Source of the DNA: RUG11551 sp045586185
GTDB lineage: Bacteria > Planctomycetota > Planctomycetia > Pirellulales > Thermoguttaceae
DNA length: 64,000 nt
Direction: 5' to 3'
Assembly: GCA_045586185.1 (NCBI GenBank)
Contig: JAZMZV010000160.1
Span: 1-64,000, forward strand
Numbering within the stretch: the first letter of the stretch is position 1; each line of letters starts with the position of its first letter. The position numbers and the translations under genes were made by a program. The notes under the pieces were generated by a model. That model had not been told where the DNA came from and made no database searches. It saw only the letters and a program-made list of their open reading frames with translations. Shown here piece after piece: positions 41,883 to 50,455 of the stretch.

Positions 41883-42788
41883 GATCCTCCGTTCCCTCAT
41901 ATCGAAAAATTTTCGCAGTTCGTCAACGGAGTCAGACTGCGTATCGAGTTTTAATTGATCGACTTTCGAGCGGCGAAGGCGGTCGTTGATTTGTTCGTCA
42001 CGCTGTTTCGCGTTTTGAGCGAACAGAGCGCGAACCTTGGGCGAACGGGCGTCGAGTTCAATCAACTCTCCTGTCTCGGCGTCTTCCAGAGTTATAAACC
42101 CGACGTCGGGAATTTCGTACTCGCGCGGGTCGTTTACTCTCAGCGCCACCAAATCGTGACGTCGGTTGGCGCCCATGAGCGCCCGCTGGGACAAGTCGCC
42201 GTCAAGGTCGGAAATGAGAAACGCGACCGCGCGGCGTTTCAAAACCTTGGTCATGAACTCCAGCGCGGCAGACAGGTTCGTTTGACGCCGAACCGGTTCA
42301 ATCGTTACCAGCTTCTGAATCATCGACAGAATGTACGACTTCCCTTTTCTGGGCGGGATGTATTCAATAACGTCGTCGGCAAAGGTAATCATGCCGATTT
42401 TGTCGTTGTTTTTCAACGCGGAAAACATCAGCACCGCCGCGATTTCCGTCATGGCGTCGAGCTTCGATTTGTTCGCCGACCCGAAAATCCCGGACGCGGA
42501 GACGTCAACGAGGAACATAATCGTCAGCTCTCGTTCTTCGCAGTACCGTTTAATAAACGGCTCGCCAGACCGCGCTGTTACATTCCAGTCTATATCGCGA
42601 ATGTCGTCGCCGGGCTGATACTGACGAACTTCGTCAAACTCCATTCCGCGGCCGCGAAACACGCTTTTGTACTGTCCCGCCAACAGATCGTCAACCCGCC
42701 GATTGGCAACGATCTGCAATCGACGGACTTTCTCTGCGGTAATCCCGATAGAGGACAATGCCGATTGGCTTGTATTGTATTCATCCAT
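41874..42788 (-). CDS. DUF58 (VWA-like) protein of the MoxR-Bat operon
   Basis: A 304-residue cytoplasmic protein. The DUF58 core is visible: FRGRGMEFDEVRQYQPGDDIRDIDWNVTAR (signature strand and loop), then a VWA-like fold with MFLVDVSASG in the MIDAS position, MTEIAAVLMFSAL and AVAFLISDLDG. It ends with RERRIRH; the last residues and the TAG stop lie in a heptamer repeat. DUF58 proteins regularly pair with MoxR ATPases and are thought to be clients or adaptors. A heptamer element separates it from moxR upstream and from the next gene downstream. Confidence 0.92.
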   Translation of the reverse strand: MDEYNTSQSALSSIGITAEKVRRLQIVANRRVDDLLAGQYKSVFRGRGMEFDEVRQYQPGDDIRDIDWNVTARSGEPFIKRYCEERELTIMFLVDVSASGIFGSANKSKLDAMTEIAAVLMFSALKNNDKIGMITFADDVIEYIPPRKGKSYILSMIQKLVTIEPVRRQTNLSAALEFMTKVLKRRAVAFLISDLDGDLSQRALMGANRRHDLVALRVNDPREYEIPDVGFITLEDAETGELIELDARSPKVRALFAQNAKQRDEQINDRLRRSKVDQLKLDTQSDSVDELRKFFDMRERRIRH

Positions 42789-42865
42789 AGTTGCGAGTTG
42801 CGAGTAGCGAGTTGCGAGAAAATTGCCAACTCCACTACTCCCTATTCCCTACTCCCTATTCCCTA
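42789..42865 (-). repeat. Heptamer-hairpin element between moxR and DUF58 gene
   Basis: In transcription direction: TAGGGAA/TAGGGAG units, a GGAGTTGGCAATTTT centre without the usual core, then CTCGCAA/CTCGCTA units ending directly at the start codon (0-1 base). Confidence 0.8.
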
Positions 42866-42868
42866 AAA

Positions 42869-43858
42869 TCACGGAACCGGCACCGCCTGAAGCACGGCGT
42901 CGATGATATTCTCCGACGTCAAACCTTCCGCTTCTGCTTCGTACGTTGGAATTATACGATGGCGCAGAACGTCGTAAGCGATGTCTTTAACGTCTTGCGG
43001 CGTAACAAAGCCGCGGCCATTGAGAAACGCTTCCGCTCTGGCGGCAATAGCGAGGTAAATCGTCGCACGCGGCGATCCGCCGTATTCGATAAGGGGCTTG
43101 AGCTTTTTCAGGTCGTAATCTTCCGGATTGCGCGTCGCCTGAACAATCGAGAGAATGTATCGTTTGATCTGCTCGTCGATATAAAGCTGTTCAACCGTCT
43201 GTTTCATGGACAGAATATCCGCCTCGGACAGAACCGGCGACGTTGTCGGGGCGACCGCGCCCAACGCCTGATTGAGAACCTGCATTTCCTCGTCCGGCTT
43301 GGGATACGTGATTTTCACCTTGAGCATGAATCGGTCAAGCTGGGCTTCCGGCAGCGGATACGTGCCTTCCTGCTCAATCGGGTTTTGCGTTGCCATGACC
43401 AAAAACAGATCGTCCAGCTTATAGGTGGAATCGCCGATGGTTACCTGCTTTTCCTGCATCGCTTCCAGCAGAGCGGACTGGACTTTAGACGGCGCGCGGT
43501 TGATTTCATCCGCTAAAATAAAGTTAGAGAAAATCGGACCCTTTCGGGTTTGGAAGTCGCCGGTTCCGGGAACGTAGATCATCGTCCCTAACAGGTCGGC
43601 GGGAAGAAGGTCAGGAGTAAACTGAATTCTCTGGAATTTAGAGTCCAGAGCCTGCGCCAGAGCTTTGATTGCCGTTGTTTTCGCCAGACCGGGAACGCCT
43701 TCCAGAAGGATGTGCCCTCCGGTCAGCAGCCCGATTAAAAGGCGGTCAACCATTGTCTTTTGACCAATAAGAACTTTGCCAATTTCCTGCCGCAGCAGCG
43801 TTAATTTCTCAGCCTGCTGAGAAACCTGAATGTTAATCGATTGAATGTCGAAACTCAT
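42869..43858 (-). CDS. moxR: MoxR-family AAA+ ATPase
   Basis: About 329 residues from the ATG at 43858 (MSFDIQSINIQVSQQ). An earlier in-frame start (43903) would add 15 residues overlapping a palindrome and is disfavoured. Walker A is GVPGLAKTTAIKALA, Walker B ILADEINRAPSKVQSALLEAM with the following sensor 1 VMATQNPIEQEGTYPLPEAQLDRF, and the AAA lid domain is at about 240-329 (KRYILSIVQATR; GSPRATIYLA). MoxR ATPases are chaperone-like and remodel or insert cofactors into partners carrying VWA domains, here supplied by the downstream DUF58, BatA and BatB proteins. First gene of the operon. Confidence 0.96.
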   Translation of the reverse strand: MSFDIQSINIQVSQQAEKLTLLRQEIGKVLIGQKTMVDRLLIGLLTGGHILLEGVPGLAKTTAIKALAQALDSKFQRIQFTPDLLPADLLGTMIYVPGTGDFQTRKGPIFSNFILADEINRAPSKVQSALLEAMQEKQVTIGDSTYKLDDLFLVMATQNPIEQEGTYPLPEAQLDRFMLKVKITYPKPDEEMQVLNQALGAVAPTTSPVLSEADILSMKQTVEQLYIDEQIKRYILSIVQATRNPEDYDLKKLKPLIEYGGSPRATIYLAIAARAEAFLNGRGFVTPQDVKDIAYDVLRHRIIPTYEAEAEGLTSENIIDAVLQAVPVP

Positions 43859-43894
43859 AATATAAACTTGTAAATTAACCGTTGATTCTTTAAC

Positions 43895-43909
43895 GACTGA
43901 CAATCAGTC
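43895..43909. promoter_or_regulatory. Perfect palindrome upstream of moxR
   Basis: GACTGA-CAA-TCAGTC, 37-52 nt before the moxR start codon and between the divergent moxR and endonuclease-like genes. It could be a repressor operator or a leader hairpin. A TATAAT lies beyond it on the moxR strand (near 43930). Confidence 0.4.
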
Positions 43910-44005
43910 AAACTCGTCATAATTATATTATACCTTCCAATAGTCAATTTGGTTCGCAAAAAATTTTTTAAGAACAAAAATATGGCGAATGACATTCGCT
44001 ACGCC

Positions 44006-44033
44006 TTGACTTTATTCTTAATTGAGGTACAAT
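44006..44033 (+). promoter_or_regulatory. Promoter of the endonuclease-III-like gene
   Basis: TTGACT (44006-44011), 16 bp, TACAAT (44028-44033). The leader is about 50 nt with an AGGAGC ribosome site before the ATG at 44091. Confidence 0.65.
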
Positions 44034-44090
44034 ATATATTCAAAATGTATTATTATACCCTTTCAGGGTTGGACTCAGGAGCGAAACTAT

Positions 44091-45431
44091 ATGACTAACG
44101 CTGAACGCGCCGCCGTGTTAAAACGGATGGTTACCGTATTAAAAAAGAACTTCAAAGTAGAGCGTCTGGAAGCTGAACGTTCTCCGATGGAACAGCTCAT
44201 CTACTCGATTTGCCTGGAAAACGCCTCGTTTTCTGCCGCGGACGACGTCTATAACGCTTTGACGCACAACTATTTTGACTGGAATGAAGTTCGCGTTTCC
44301 AGTTCTCGCGAGCTGGCGGAAACGATGAAAAATCTTCCGGAACCGGCTCAAACCGGGCTTCGTCTGAAGCGGATTCTGCATTACATTTTTGATCAGAAAT
44401 ACGCTTTTGAAATTGACGAAATCAAAAAGATGAGCGTTAAGGCGTTCAATGAGTACGTTGCCAAAATGGAAAACGTAACGCCGTTCAATTCCGCTTACGT
44501 GATGATGACCGTCATGGGGCGGCACGCTATTCCCGTTTCCTCCGGAGAATTTGAAGTCTTGGACATTCTCGGTCTGATTGACAAAAAAGACCGGGAAAAG
44601 AACTCCGTTTCGTGGCTCGAACGCGTCATTGAAAAGAAAAAGGCGAATGAATTCTTCTCGCTGCTTCATCAGTTGGCGGCTCTGTACGTTAAGAATCCCT
44701 ACGGACGCAAAGTCATGGAGATTCTCGTCGCTATCGACCCGAAATGCAAGGATAACATTCCCAAACGCCGCAAGAGCGATGAAGAAGTTCAACCAACTCT
44801 TCCTGAATTGAATTCGACGGCGGCTGCGGAATCTAAACCTGAACCGGAAGTTAAGGCAAATCCTGAAGCTAAACCTGCAGAAAAACCGGAAGCGCCGAAA
44901 CCTGCTCCCGAAAAGAAGCCTGCTGCTGAAAAGAAACCTGTTGCCGAGAAGAAACCGGCAGCAGAAAAGAAACCTCTTGCAGAGAAGAAGCCCGCAGCCG
45001 AAAAGAAACCGGTCGCTGAGAAGAAACCTGTTGCTGAAAAGAAAACTGCTGCAGAAAAGAAGCCCGCTGCGGCTAAAAAGACAACAGTGGAGAAAAAGCC
45101 TGCTGTCGAGAAGAAGCCTGTCGCTGTCAAAAAGACAACCGCTGAGAAGAAACCTGCTGCGAAAAAGCCGGCTGCTGAGAAGAAGCCTGCCGCTGTAAAG
45201 AAGACGACTCCTGAAAAGAAGTCCGCTCCGGCTAAAACAGCGGAAAAGAAAACGGCGGCGACAAAGTCAACTACAGCCAAGTCCGCTCCAGCCAAGAGCG
45301 CAAAACCCAAGACCGAAGTCAAGACTGCTAAATCCAGTTCCGCTCCGGCGAAGAAGCCCGCGGCTAAAAAGACGGAAACGTCCAAGGCGTCCAAGACTCC
45401 GGCTGCCAAAACAACAAAAAAGTCTAAATAG
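44091..45431 (+). CDS. Endonuclease-III-fold protein with long histone-H1-like Ala/Lys/Pro tail
   Basis: About 446 residues from the ATG at 44091; an upstream in-frame start would place codons over the promoter. Residues 1-225 look like a HhH-GPD (endonuclease III) fold: SPMEQLIYSICLENAS resembles the family's N-terminal helix, and VTPFNSAYVMMTVMGRHAIPVSS occupies the hairpin and active-site place. There the catalytic Lys of the hairpin appears to be Phe/Asn and the catalytic Asp is Ser, and no iron-sulfur Cys cluster follows, so glycosylase activity is doubtful. Residues about 245-446 are repeats of AEKKP/VEKKP/TAEKK, strongly basic, like histone H1 tails. DNA binding or compaction is inferred. 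Confidence 0.75.
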   Translation: MTNAERAAVLKRMVTVLKKNFKVERLEAERSPMEQLIYSICLENASFSAADDVYNALTHNYFDWNEVRVSSSRELAETMKNLPEPAQTGLRLKRILHYIFDQKYAFEIDEIKKMSVKAFNEYVAKMENVTPFNSAYVMMTVMGRHAIPVSSGEFEVLDILGLIDKKDREKNSVSWLERVIEKKKANEFFSLLHQLAALYVKNPYGRKVMEILVAIDPKCKDNIPKRRKSDEEVQPTLPELNSTAAAESKPEPEVKANPEAKPAEKPEAPKPAPEKKPAAEKKPVAEKKPAAEKKPLAEKKPAAEKKPVAEKKPVAEKKTAAEKKPAAAKKTTVEKKPAVEKKPVAVKKTTAEKKPAAKKPAAEKKPAAVKKTTPEKKSAPAKTAEKKTAATKSTTAKSAPAKSAKPKTEVKTAKSSSAPAKKPAAKKTETSKASKTPAAKTTKKSK

Positions 45432-45511
45432 TTCAAAACTTTGCTTGAGGTTGAAATCGGCAAACGCGCTGTTCGCTGATTTCAACCTTCCGAGCGTTTT
45501 ACGATAAATAA

Positions 45512-48223
45512 ATGAAATTCCATTTACTGTATATAAAGCTGGTTCGCATAGCGCGTCTGTTTCCAGGAATAGTATTATTCCTTTGGATAACGTCGTCATG
45601 CGCTCTTTTCTCTCAGGATTCAAATCCGGAAACCGCTCCTGCTCTGTCCAATAACGCCGAACCGTTAGTCTTGCCCGGCGTTTTCCCATGGGACGACCCC
45701 GTCAAACCAATGTCTCGCGTACGCACTCTTTCTCCTCAGGAACAAGACAAGGCGCAAGCGCGAATTCTGTTTTCCGCCGCCCGAGATCTGGAACGGCGAA
45801 GCGAAGTTCATAAAAAGTTTTACGGAGACGATTTTCCAAACGAATCAAAAAATTCTCAACGAATTAAATATTCGTCATATCAAAAACGTTTGCTGGAAGC
45901 GCAGGCGTTAAAAAATTATCAGCGCGCAGCGCGTCTTGACCCGAATACGACAACGTCCATTCGAATTGTTGAAATGGCGTGTCTTCGAGAACAGTACGAT
46001 TTGGCGGCTCGATACGTAGACGAAATGTACTATCAGCAGCAGCCCGTCGGAGGAATAGACCCGATGCTGCTGCGTCAGCTGGCTTCCGGACTCGTTCGCA
46101 TTGAAGAAGTGGAAGAGGCGTATAAACTCTATAAGTCGATGCTGGAAAAGCTCGGTTCGCGATTTGATCCGCAAGCGGTTGTTCTTAATTATGAAACAGC
46201 CCGCTGCGCCTATTTGGCGGAGGATTACGCTCAGGCGTCGGATTGCTTTGAATTCGTCTATCGCGCCGCCAAAGACCCGAAAGAGTTCGGTCTTCCTCCT
46301 CGTCTGATTGACGCTTTGCAAATTGAAAAGGCGGATACGCTCCGCTTGGCGGCGGACGCTTTTTTGATGGACAACCGTTTTGAAAGAGCGGAACTGTTCT
46401 TTGAAATGGCAGACAAGCTCAATAGAAACGCGCCTGTTTTGGCGTATCATAAAGCTCGAATCGCTTTGGCAAGAAAAGATTTTGACGCGGCGAAAAATTA
46501 CCTCGTTGAAGCGTTAAAGGGAGACTTGTCCGGCGAAGGACAAGAGCCGATGTTTCTTCTGGAAGAACTGGCAGAGAAAATGCATCAGCCGGAATTTGTC
46601 GACCAGACGCTTCAAACGCTTGTCGATAAAATCACCCAGAAAGTTCAGACGCTTCAAAAGAAAATGGCGTCGTCTTCACAGTTAAAGAAGCTTCTTACCA
46701 GTTTTGACAACGACGTTTGGGAGTACTATTGTGACTCGTTGGCTAAAAAGGACAAAAAAGACGAGGCGATAAAACTGCTCAAACGTTATTATAACGTCAA
46801 GCCCAATAACGATATGCTTAACAAGACGATCCAGTATCAGTTGGAAACGGGTCGTTTTTCAGACGCCTTCGATACGATAGCTCGTCTGTTCAAGGTGAAT
46901 GGCAGTATCGGTTCAATTTCGGGAACGACGTCAACATTTCTCAAAGACGATGAAAACCGCCAGGCTTTTGCTGCCGCGGCGGCAGACGCTCAAAATAAAA
47001 TTCTTGCAGACGCCGCCGATAACGGCTACCATATCGAAAAAGGCTGGTCAGTATTCCATGCCGGCGCTGTCAGCATGGCGCTTATGGGCGCTTATCAGCG
47101 TTTTTCCGCTCCCAATAGGGCGACGTCGCCAGACGACGAATCTTCCGACGCCAGACCGGAAAGCGTTCACATTACAGAGATTCGCCCGTTTGTAGAATAT
47201 GCGATGTCGAAAGGCGTTGTCCCTCAGATGACGCCCAAACGCAAAAACGCCATTGAATCGGCTCTGTCAAAAGCGTCACAGCTAATAGCGGGCGGAGACG
47301 ATTCCGAAGATATGGTTCTTCCTCCCGGCTCGCTCAATGGTCAAAACATTGGCATGACGTGGGGTTTATGCCTCTTGCGAGATTACCAATACGCGTCCGC
47401 CGTCAAGGCGTTTAACGACGTTAAAAAATGGTTTTCAACGAAAAAGGGCATCAACGGCTGCAATTACTATCTCTCAGGCGCGCTGATTCTTAACAAACAG
47501 TACGATGAAGCAATTGAGAAGATAGACTCCTGTCTCAAGAACTCGCCTGACTACATCGAATTCCTCGTCCGAAAGGCGTGGCTGTTGTATTTGTCTGACA
47601 GGATAGACGAATCAGAGGCTCTTTACGAAAAGATTATTGCTGACAACGTTGACAACTACGAAGACGACCTGGTTCAGGAAAACGTTTCGGAAGCGCGTCA
47701 TTCGCTTTCCGGCATTTACGACCTTCGCTGCGCCGATCCCAATCTGGACGAATCCAAAAAGAAGGATTATCAAAAGAAAAGCCTGGAGTTGCTGGAACAG
47801 GTTCTGGACGAATACCCCGCTTCTCTGATTGCCATGAACTCTCTGGCGTACATGCAGGCGGAGCAAAATATCAATCTGCACCGCGCTGAAAAGATGTCGC
47901 GCCGCACCATAGAAGAAGAGCCTAAAAACGCCGCTTATCTGGATACGTTGGGCTGGATAGAGTATCGAATGCAAAAATACGACGAAGCCATTGATTTGAT
48001 TCAGCGCAGCTTAAAAGAATATCAAGACCCGCTGGTTTACGATCATTTGGGCGACGTTTATGCGGCGAAAAACGATCAGGACAACGCAAAGTCCGCATGG
48101 AAAAAGGCGTTGGAACTGATCGACAACGAAGTGGAAAAGTCGCATCCGCATCTGCGGGCGACCCTTGAAAAGAAGCTCAACAGCGTTCACCCTCCATCAG
48201 AAGAAGAACCGGATTCGAAATGA
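45512..48223 (+). CDS. Secreted tetratricopeptide-repeat protein
   Basis: A 903-residue exported protein. Signal peptide at about 1-33 (FPGIVLFLWITSSCALFS); a Cys is present but the lipobox is not canonical. TPR-like helical pairs extend over most of the chain; clear units include ALKNYQRAARLDPNTT (about 130-150), PVLAYHKARIALARKDFDAA (about 310), EAIKLLKRYYNVKPNNDML (about 425) and, near the C-terminus, AYLDTLGWIEYRMQKYDEAI and PLVYDHLGDVYAAKNDQDNA. Such proteins scaffold envelope complexes; no specific partner can be named. Followed by a heptamer-type element and yebC. Confidence 0.85.
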   Translation: MKFHLLYIKLVRIARLFPGIVLFLWITSSCALFSQDSNPETAPALSNNAEPLVLPGVFPWDDPVKPMSRVRTLSPQEQDKAQARILFSAARDLERRSEVHKKFYGDDFPNESKNSQRIKYSSYQKRLLEAQALKNYQRAARLDPNTTTSIRIVEMACLREQYDLAARYVDEMYYQQQPVGGIDPMLLRQLASGLVRIEEVEEAYKLYKSMLEKLGSRFDPQAVVLNYETARCAYLAEDYAQASDCFEFVYRAAKDPKEFGLPPRLIDALQIEKADTLRLAADAFLMDNRFERAELFFEMADKLNRNAPVLAYHKARIALARKDFDAAKNYLVEALKGDLSGEGQEPMFLLEELAEKMHQPEFVDQTLQTLVDKITQKVQTLQKKMASSSQLKKLLTSFDNDVWEYYCDSLAKKDKKDEAIKLLKRYYNVKPNNDMLNKTIQYQLETGRFSDAFDTIARLFKVNGSIGSISGTTSTFLKDDENRQAFAAAAADAQNKILADAADNGYHIEKGWSVFHAGAVSMALMGAYQRFSAPNRATSPDDESSDARPESVHITEIRPFVEYAMSKGVVPQMTPKRKNAIESALSKASQLIAGGDDSEDMVLPPGSLNGQNIGMTWGLCLLRDYQYASAVKAFNDVKKWFSTKKGINGCNYYLSGALILNKQYDEAIEKIDSCLKNSPDYIEFLVRKAWLLYLSDRIDESEALYEKIIADNVDNYEDDLVQENVSEARHSLSGIYDLRCADPNLDESKKKDYQKKSLELLEQVLDEYPASLIAMNSLAYMQAEQNINLHRAEKMSRRTIEEEPKNAAYLDTLGWIEYRMQKYDEAIDLIQRSLKEYQDPLVYDHLGDVYAAKNDQDNAKSAWKKALELIDNEVEKSHPHLRATLEKKLNSVHPPSEEEPDSK

Positions 48224-48230
48224 TATACTG

Positions 48231-48336
48231 AAGCTTTTAGCTTCTAGCTTGATTATTTTAGTTTCAGGCTTTAAATGTTAACGCTAAGAATCACAAATGC
48301 ACAAGCTAATGGCTAGTAACTAATAGCTAGCAGCTT
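48231..48336 (+). repeat. Diverged heptamer-type element before yebC
   Basis: Left TAGCTTC/TAGCTTG units (48231-48250) and right AAGCTAAT...GCTAGCAGCTT (48303-48336), with a TTAACGCTAAGAATCACAAA centre that faintly resembles the core. About 50 bp from the yebC start. Confidence 0.6.
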
Positions 48337-48385
48337 ATTTTTAACAAATCACTTAACCACAAATTATAGAAAGAGGTAAGACAAC

Positions 48386-49174
48386 ATGTCAGGACATTCA
48401 CATTGGGCTGGAATCAAACACAAGAAAGCGCTGGTCGATAACAAACGCGGACGTCTGTGGAGCAAACTTTCCAAGGCGATCATCGTCGCTGCCAAAGCGG
48501 GCGGCGGGGACATTGACACCAACCTCAAACTTCGTTACGCCATTGACGAAGCCAAGGCGGTCAGTATGCCGAAGGAAAACATTCAGCGCGCCATCAAAAA
48601 GGGAACCGGCGAACTGGAAGGCGGCAACCTTGACGAACTGATGTACGAGGGCTACGGAGCAGGCGGAAGCGCCGTTATCGCTGAAGTCCTTACCGACAAC
48701 CGCAACCGAACCGCTCCGGAAATCCGCAAGATTTTCGAAGTCTGCGGCGGCAAGATGGGCAACCCCGGCTGCGTAGCGTTCATGTTTGACCGCAAAGGTC
48801 AGTTCCACATTCCGGTTGAGCAGATGCCGGACGAAGACGCCATGACGGAACTCGTTCTCGACCTGGGCGGCGAAGACTGCACGATTGAAGAAGATTACGA
48901 CGACAACGACAACCTCGTTAAGTACTATAATGTTCTTTGCTCGACCGATGATTTCGGCGCCATGATGCAGGCGTTTACCGACAAGGGCTTGCACCCGACG
49001 AAGTCGCAGATGGTTCGCATTGCAACCAACACGGTTGAACTGGGTCTGGACGACGCCCGCAAGGCGCTCAAGCTGTTCGATCGTTTGGACGAACACGACG
49101 ACGTTCAGAACGTCTTCGCCAACTTCGTCATTCCGGAAGACGTCCAGAAACAGCTGGATGCGGAAGAAGAGTAA
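48386..49174 (+). CDS. yebC: YebC/PmpR family protein
   Basis: A 262-residue protein. It opens with the family signature SGHSHWAGIKHKKALVDNKR, where most members have WANIKH. The three-domain layout is intact, with the conserved MPKENIQRAIKKGTGELEG and YEGYGAGGSAVIAEVLTDNRNRTA motifs. YebC proteins are called transcriptional regulators in older work, and more recent studies link them to translation through difficult (proline-rich) sequences. A good AAAGAGGTAAG ribosome site precedes the ATG. Several nearby proteins here have Pro-rich stretches, which is compatible with the latter role but not evidence for it. A terminator hairpin follows the gene. Confidence 0.95.
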   Translation: MSGHSHWAGIKHKKALVDNKRGRLWSKLSKAIIVAAKAGGGDIDTNLKLRYAIDEAKAVSMPKENIQRAIKKGTGELEGGNLDELMYEGYGAGGSAVIAEVLTDNRNRTAPEIRKIFEVCGGKMGNPGCVAFMFDRKGQFHIPVEQMPDEDAMTELVLDLGGEDCTIEEDYDDNDNLVKYYNVLCSTDDFGAMMQAFTDKGLHPTKSQMVRIATNTVELGLDDARKALKLFDRLDEHDDVQNVFANFVIPEDVQKQLDAEEE

Positions 49175-49194
49175 TATAGATACTTTTTGACGAC

Positions 49195-49226
49195 CCCCGG
49201 GAACGTGAGTTCCTGGGGTTTCTTTG
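49195..49226 (+). terminator. Intrinsic terminator after yebC
   Basis: CCCCGGGAAC (49195-49204) pairs with GTTCCTGGGG (49209-49218) with one G-U, 4-nt loop, then TTTCTTTGG. Confidence 0.75.
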
Positions 49227-49313
49227 GAAATTCTGATCCAAACTACCAGAAATCTGCTTAATTAGCGTCTTTTTTTGTAACCAAAAATTTTACGAAATAT
49301 TTGTTCTAAATAC

Positions 49314-49342
49314 TTGACATCTATTTAGAGATAATTTATAAT
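49314..49342 (+). promoter_or_regulatory. Consensus promoter of the 304-residue hydrolase gene
   Basis: Perfect TTGACA (49314-49319), 17 bp, perfect TATAAT (49337-49342). A second TATAAT overlaps at 49342-49347. The leader is about 95 nt. Confidence 0.85.
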
Positions 49343-49445
49343 ATAATAGTTCTGAGTTTTGAGATTCGGGTTAGAATCTGCTTTTCTCAGAACGCGGATA
49401 TTTCGAACTAACAAATAACTATTAACTCAGAACCTGGACCTTACC

Positions 49446-50360
49446 ATGAAAAGTCGCATTTTATTATTGTTGACGGCGGTCTTTACCCTCGTCGTTGGAA
49501 TAGAATCCGTTTTTGCGCAAAACGTTTTGCCATCTCAAACGCTCAAGGGTGAAGATTTTATTACTCGCGACGGCGTTCAGCTTGTCGGTACGTACTATCC
49601 TTCTACCGTCGGGAAAGAAGCCGTTCCTGTTATGATTATTCAGGATCTTGACGAAGATCGCAAGACTCTTCATTCATTGGCTGTTTCGCTTCAGGAACAG
49701 GGCTGCGCCGTTGTTACTCTGGACGTTCGCGGTCAGGGCGACAGCAATAAATACATTAGAACGCTTCCCGGGAAAAACGACGTGATTGAAAAACCGCTCG
49801 GAAAAGTGGCTCCCAACAGAGACAACCTCAGACGCATGGTCGAAGTTGACATTGAAACCTTTAAGCGTTTTTTAAACAGACAAAACAACGACGGAAAACT
49901 CAATGTGAAAAAACTGTGTCTGGTTGGCGTTGGCGGGTCAGGCTGCGCTCTGGCGACCGCCTATGCTACGATGGACTGCTCCTGGGCTTCTCAAGGGCAG
50001 GGCGCTGACGTTCGCGCCTTGGCTCTGGTTTCGCCTCGTCTGAAATCCGGATTGGCGTCGATGCCATCTCCGCTGCCTAAAAATCTTAACAGCTTGTGCG
50101 TTTACATCTGGTATGGCGAAGAAGATCTTCGCGTTGCCAAAGAAGGCGAAGCAATCGCAAAGATGTTCAGACTGCAGCGACCCGGAGACGAAAAAAAAGA
50201 AGTCGTTGACAGACTCCTTTATGAAGTCAAAGTCAAAACGCGTCTTCAGGGACTCAAACTCATCACAGCGGAAAACAGCGTTGTTGAACGACATCTGAAA
50301 AAATTCATTGAAATCAAACTGCAAAAGAAAGATTTCCCCGCCTGGAGCATGAAGGAGTAA
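49446..50360 (+). CDS. Secreted alpha/beta-hydrolase-fold protein
   Basis: A 304-residue exported protein. Signal peptide at 1-24 (GIESVFA-QNV). The hydrolase fold is recognisable from TRDGVQLVGTYYPS, VPVMIIQDLDEDRKTL (strand and oxyanion region), GCAVVTLDVRGQGDS and VKKLCLVGVGGSGCALATAY. The last segment is where the nucleophile elbow should be, but it reads GGSGC rather than G-x-S-x-G, so catalysis is uncertain. LCVYIWYGEEDLRVAKEGEA looks like the acid-bearing loop. A close analogue could be a non-catalytic envelope protein. It has a consensus promoter. Its TAA stop directly abuts a heptamer element. Confidence 0.8.
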   Translation: MKSRILLLLTAVFTLVVGIESVFAQNVLPSQTLKGEDFITRDGVQLVGTYYPSTVGKEAVPVMIIQDLDEDRKTLHSLAVSLQEQGCAVVTLDVRGQGDSNKYIRTLPGKNDVIEKPLGKVAPNRDNLRRMVEVDIETFKRFLNRQNNDGKLNVKKLCLVGVGGSGCALATAYATMDCSWASQGQGADVRALALVSPRLKSGLASMPSPLPKNLNSLCVYIWYGEEDLRVAKEGEAIAKMFRLQRPGDEKKEVVDRLLYEVKVKTRLQGLKLITAENSVVERHLKKFIEIKLQKKDFPAWSMKE

Positions 50361-50446
50361 TTCGGAATTCGGAATTCGGAATTAGGAAATAGGAATTACG
50401 CTTCGCGCCTCAATAATTCCGCATTCCGCATTCCGAATTCCGCATT
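50361..50446 (+). repeat. Heptamer-hairpin element between hydrolase and HEAT/TPR genes
   Basis: ATTCGGA/ATTAGGA units from the base after the stop codon, core TTACGCTTCGCGCCTCAAT (50397-50415), then TTCCGCA/TTCCGAA units to 50446. It ends 9 bases from the next ATG. Confidence 0.88.
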
Positions 50447-50455
50447 AAAATAGCC

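Noticed and set aside
41955..42866. 303-residue plus-strand frame opposite the DUF58 gene
   Set aside because: The DUF58 frame has clear family motifs; the opposite frame is Arg/His-rich with none and runs into a repeat.
44789..45463. Ala/Phe-rich 224-residue minus-strand frame
   Set aside because: Mirror of the Ala/Lys/Pro-rich tail of the endonuclease-like protein.
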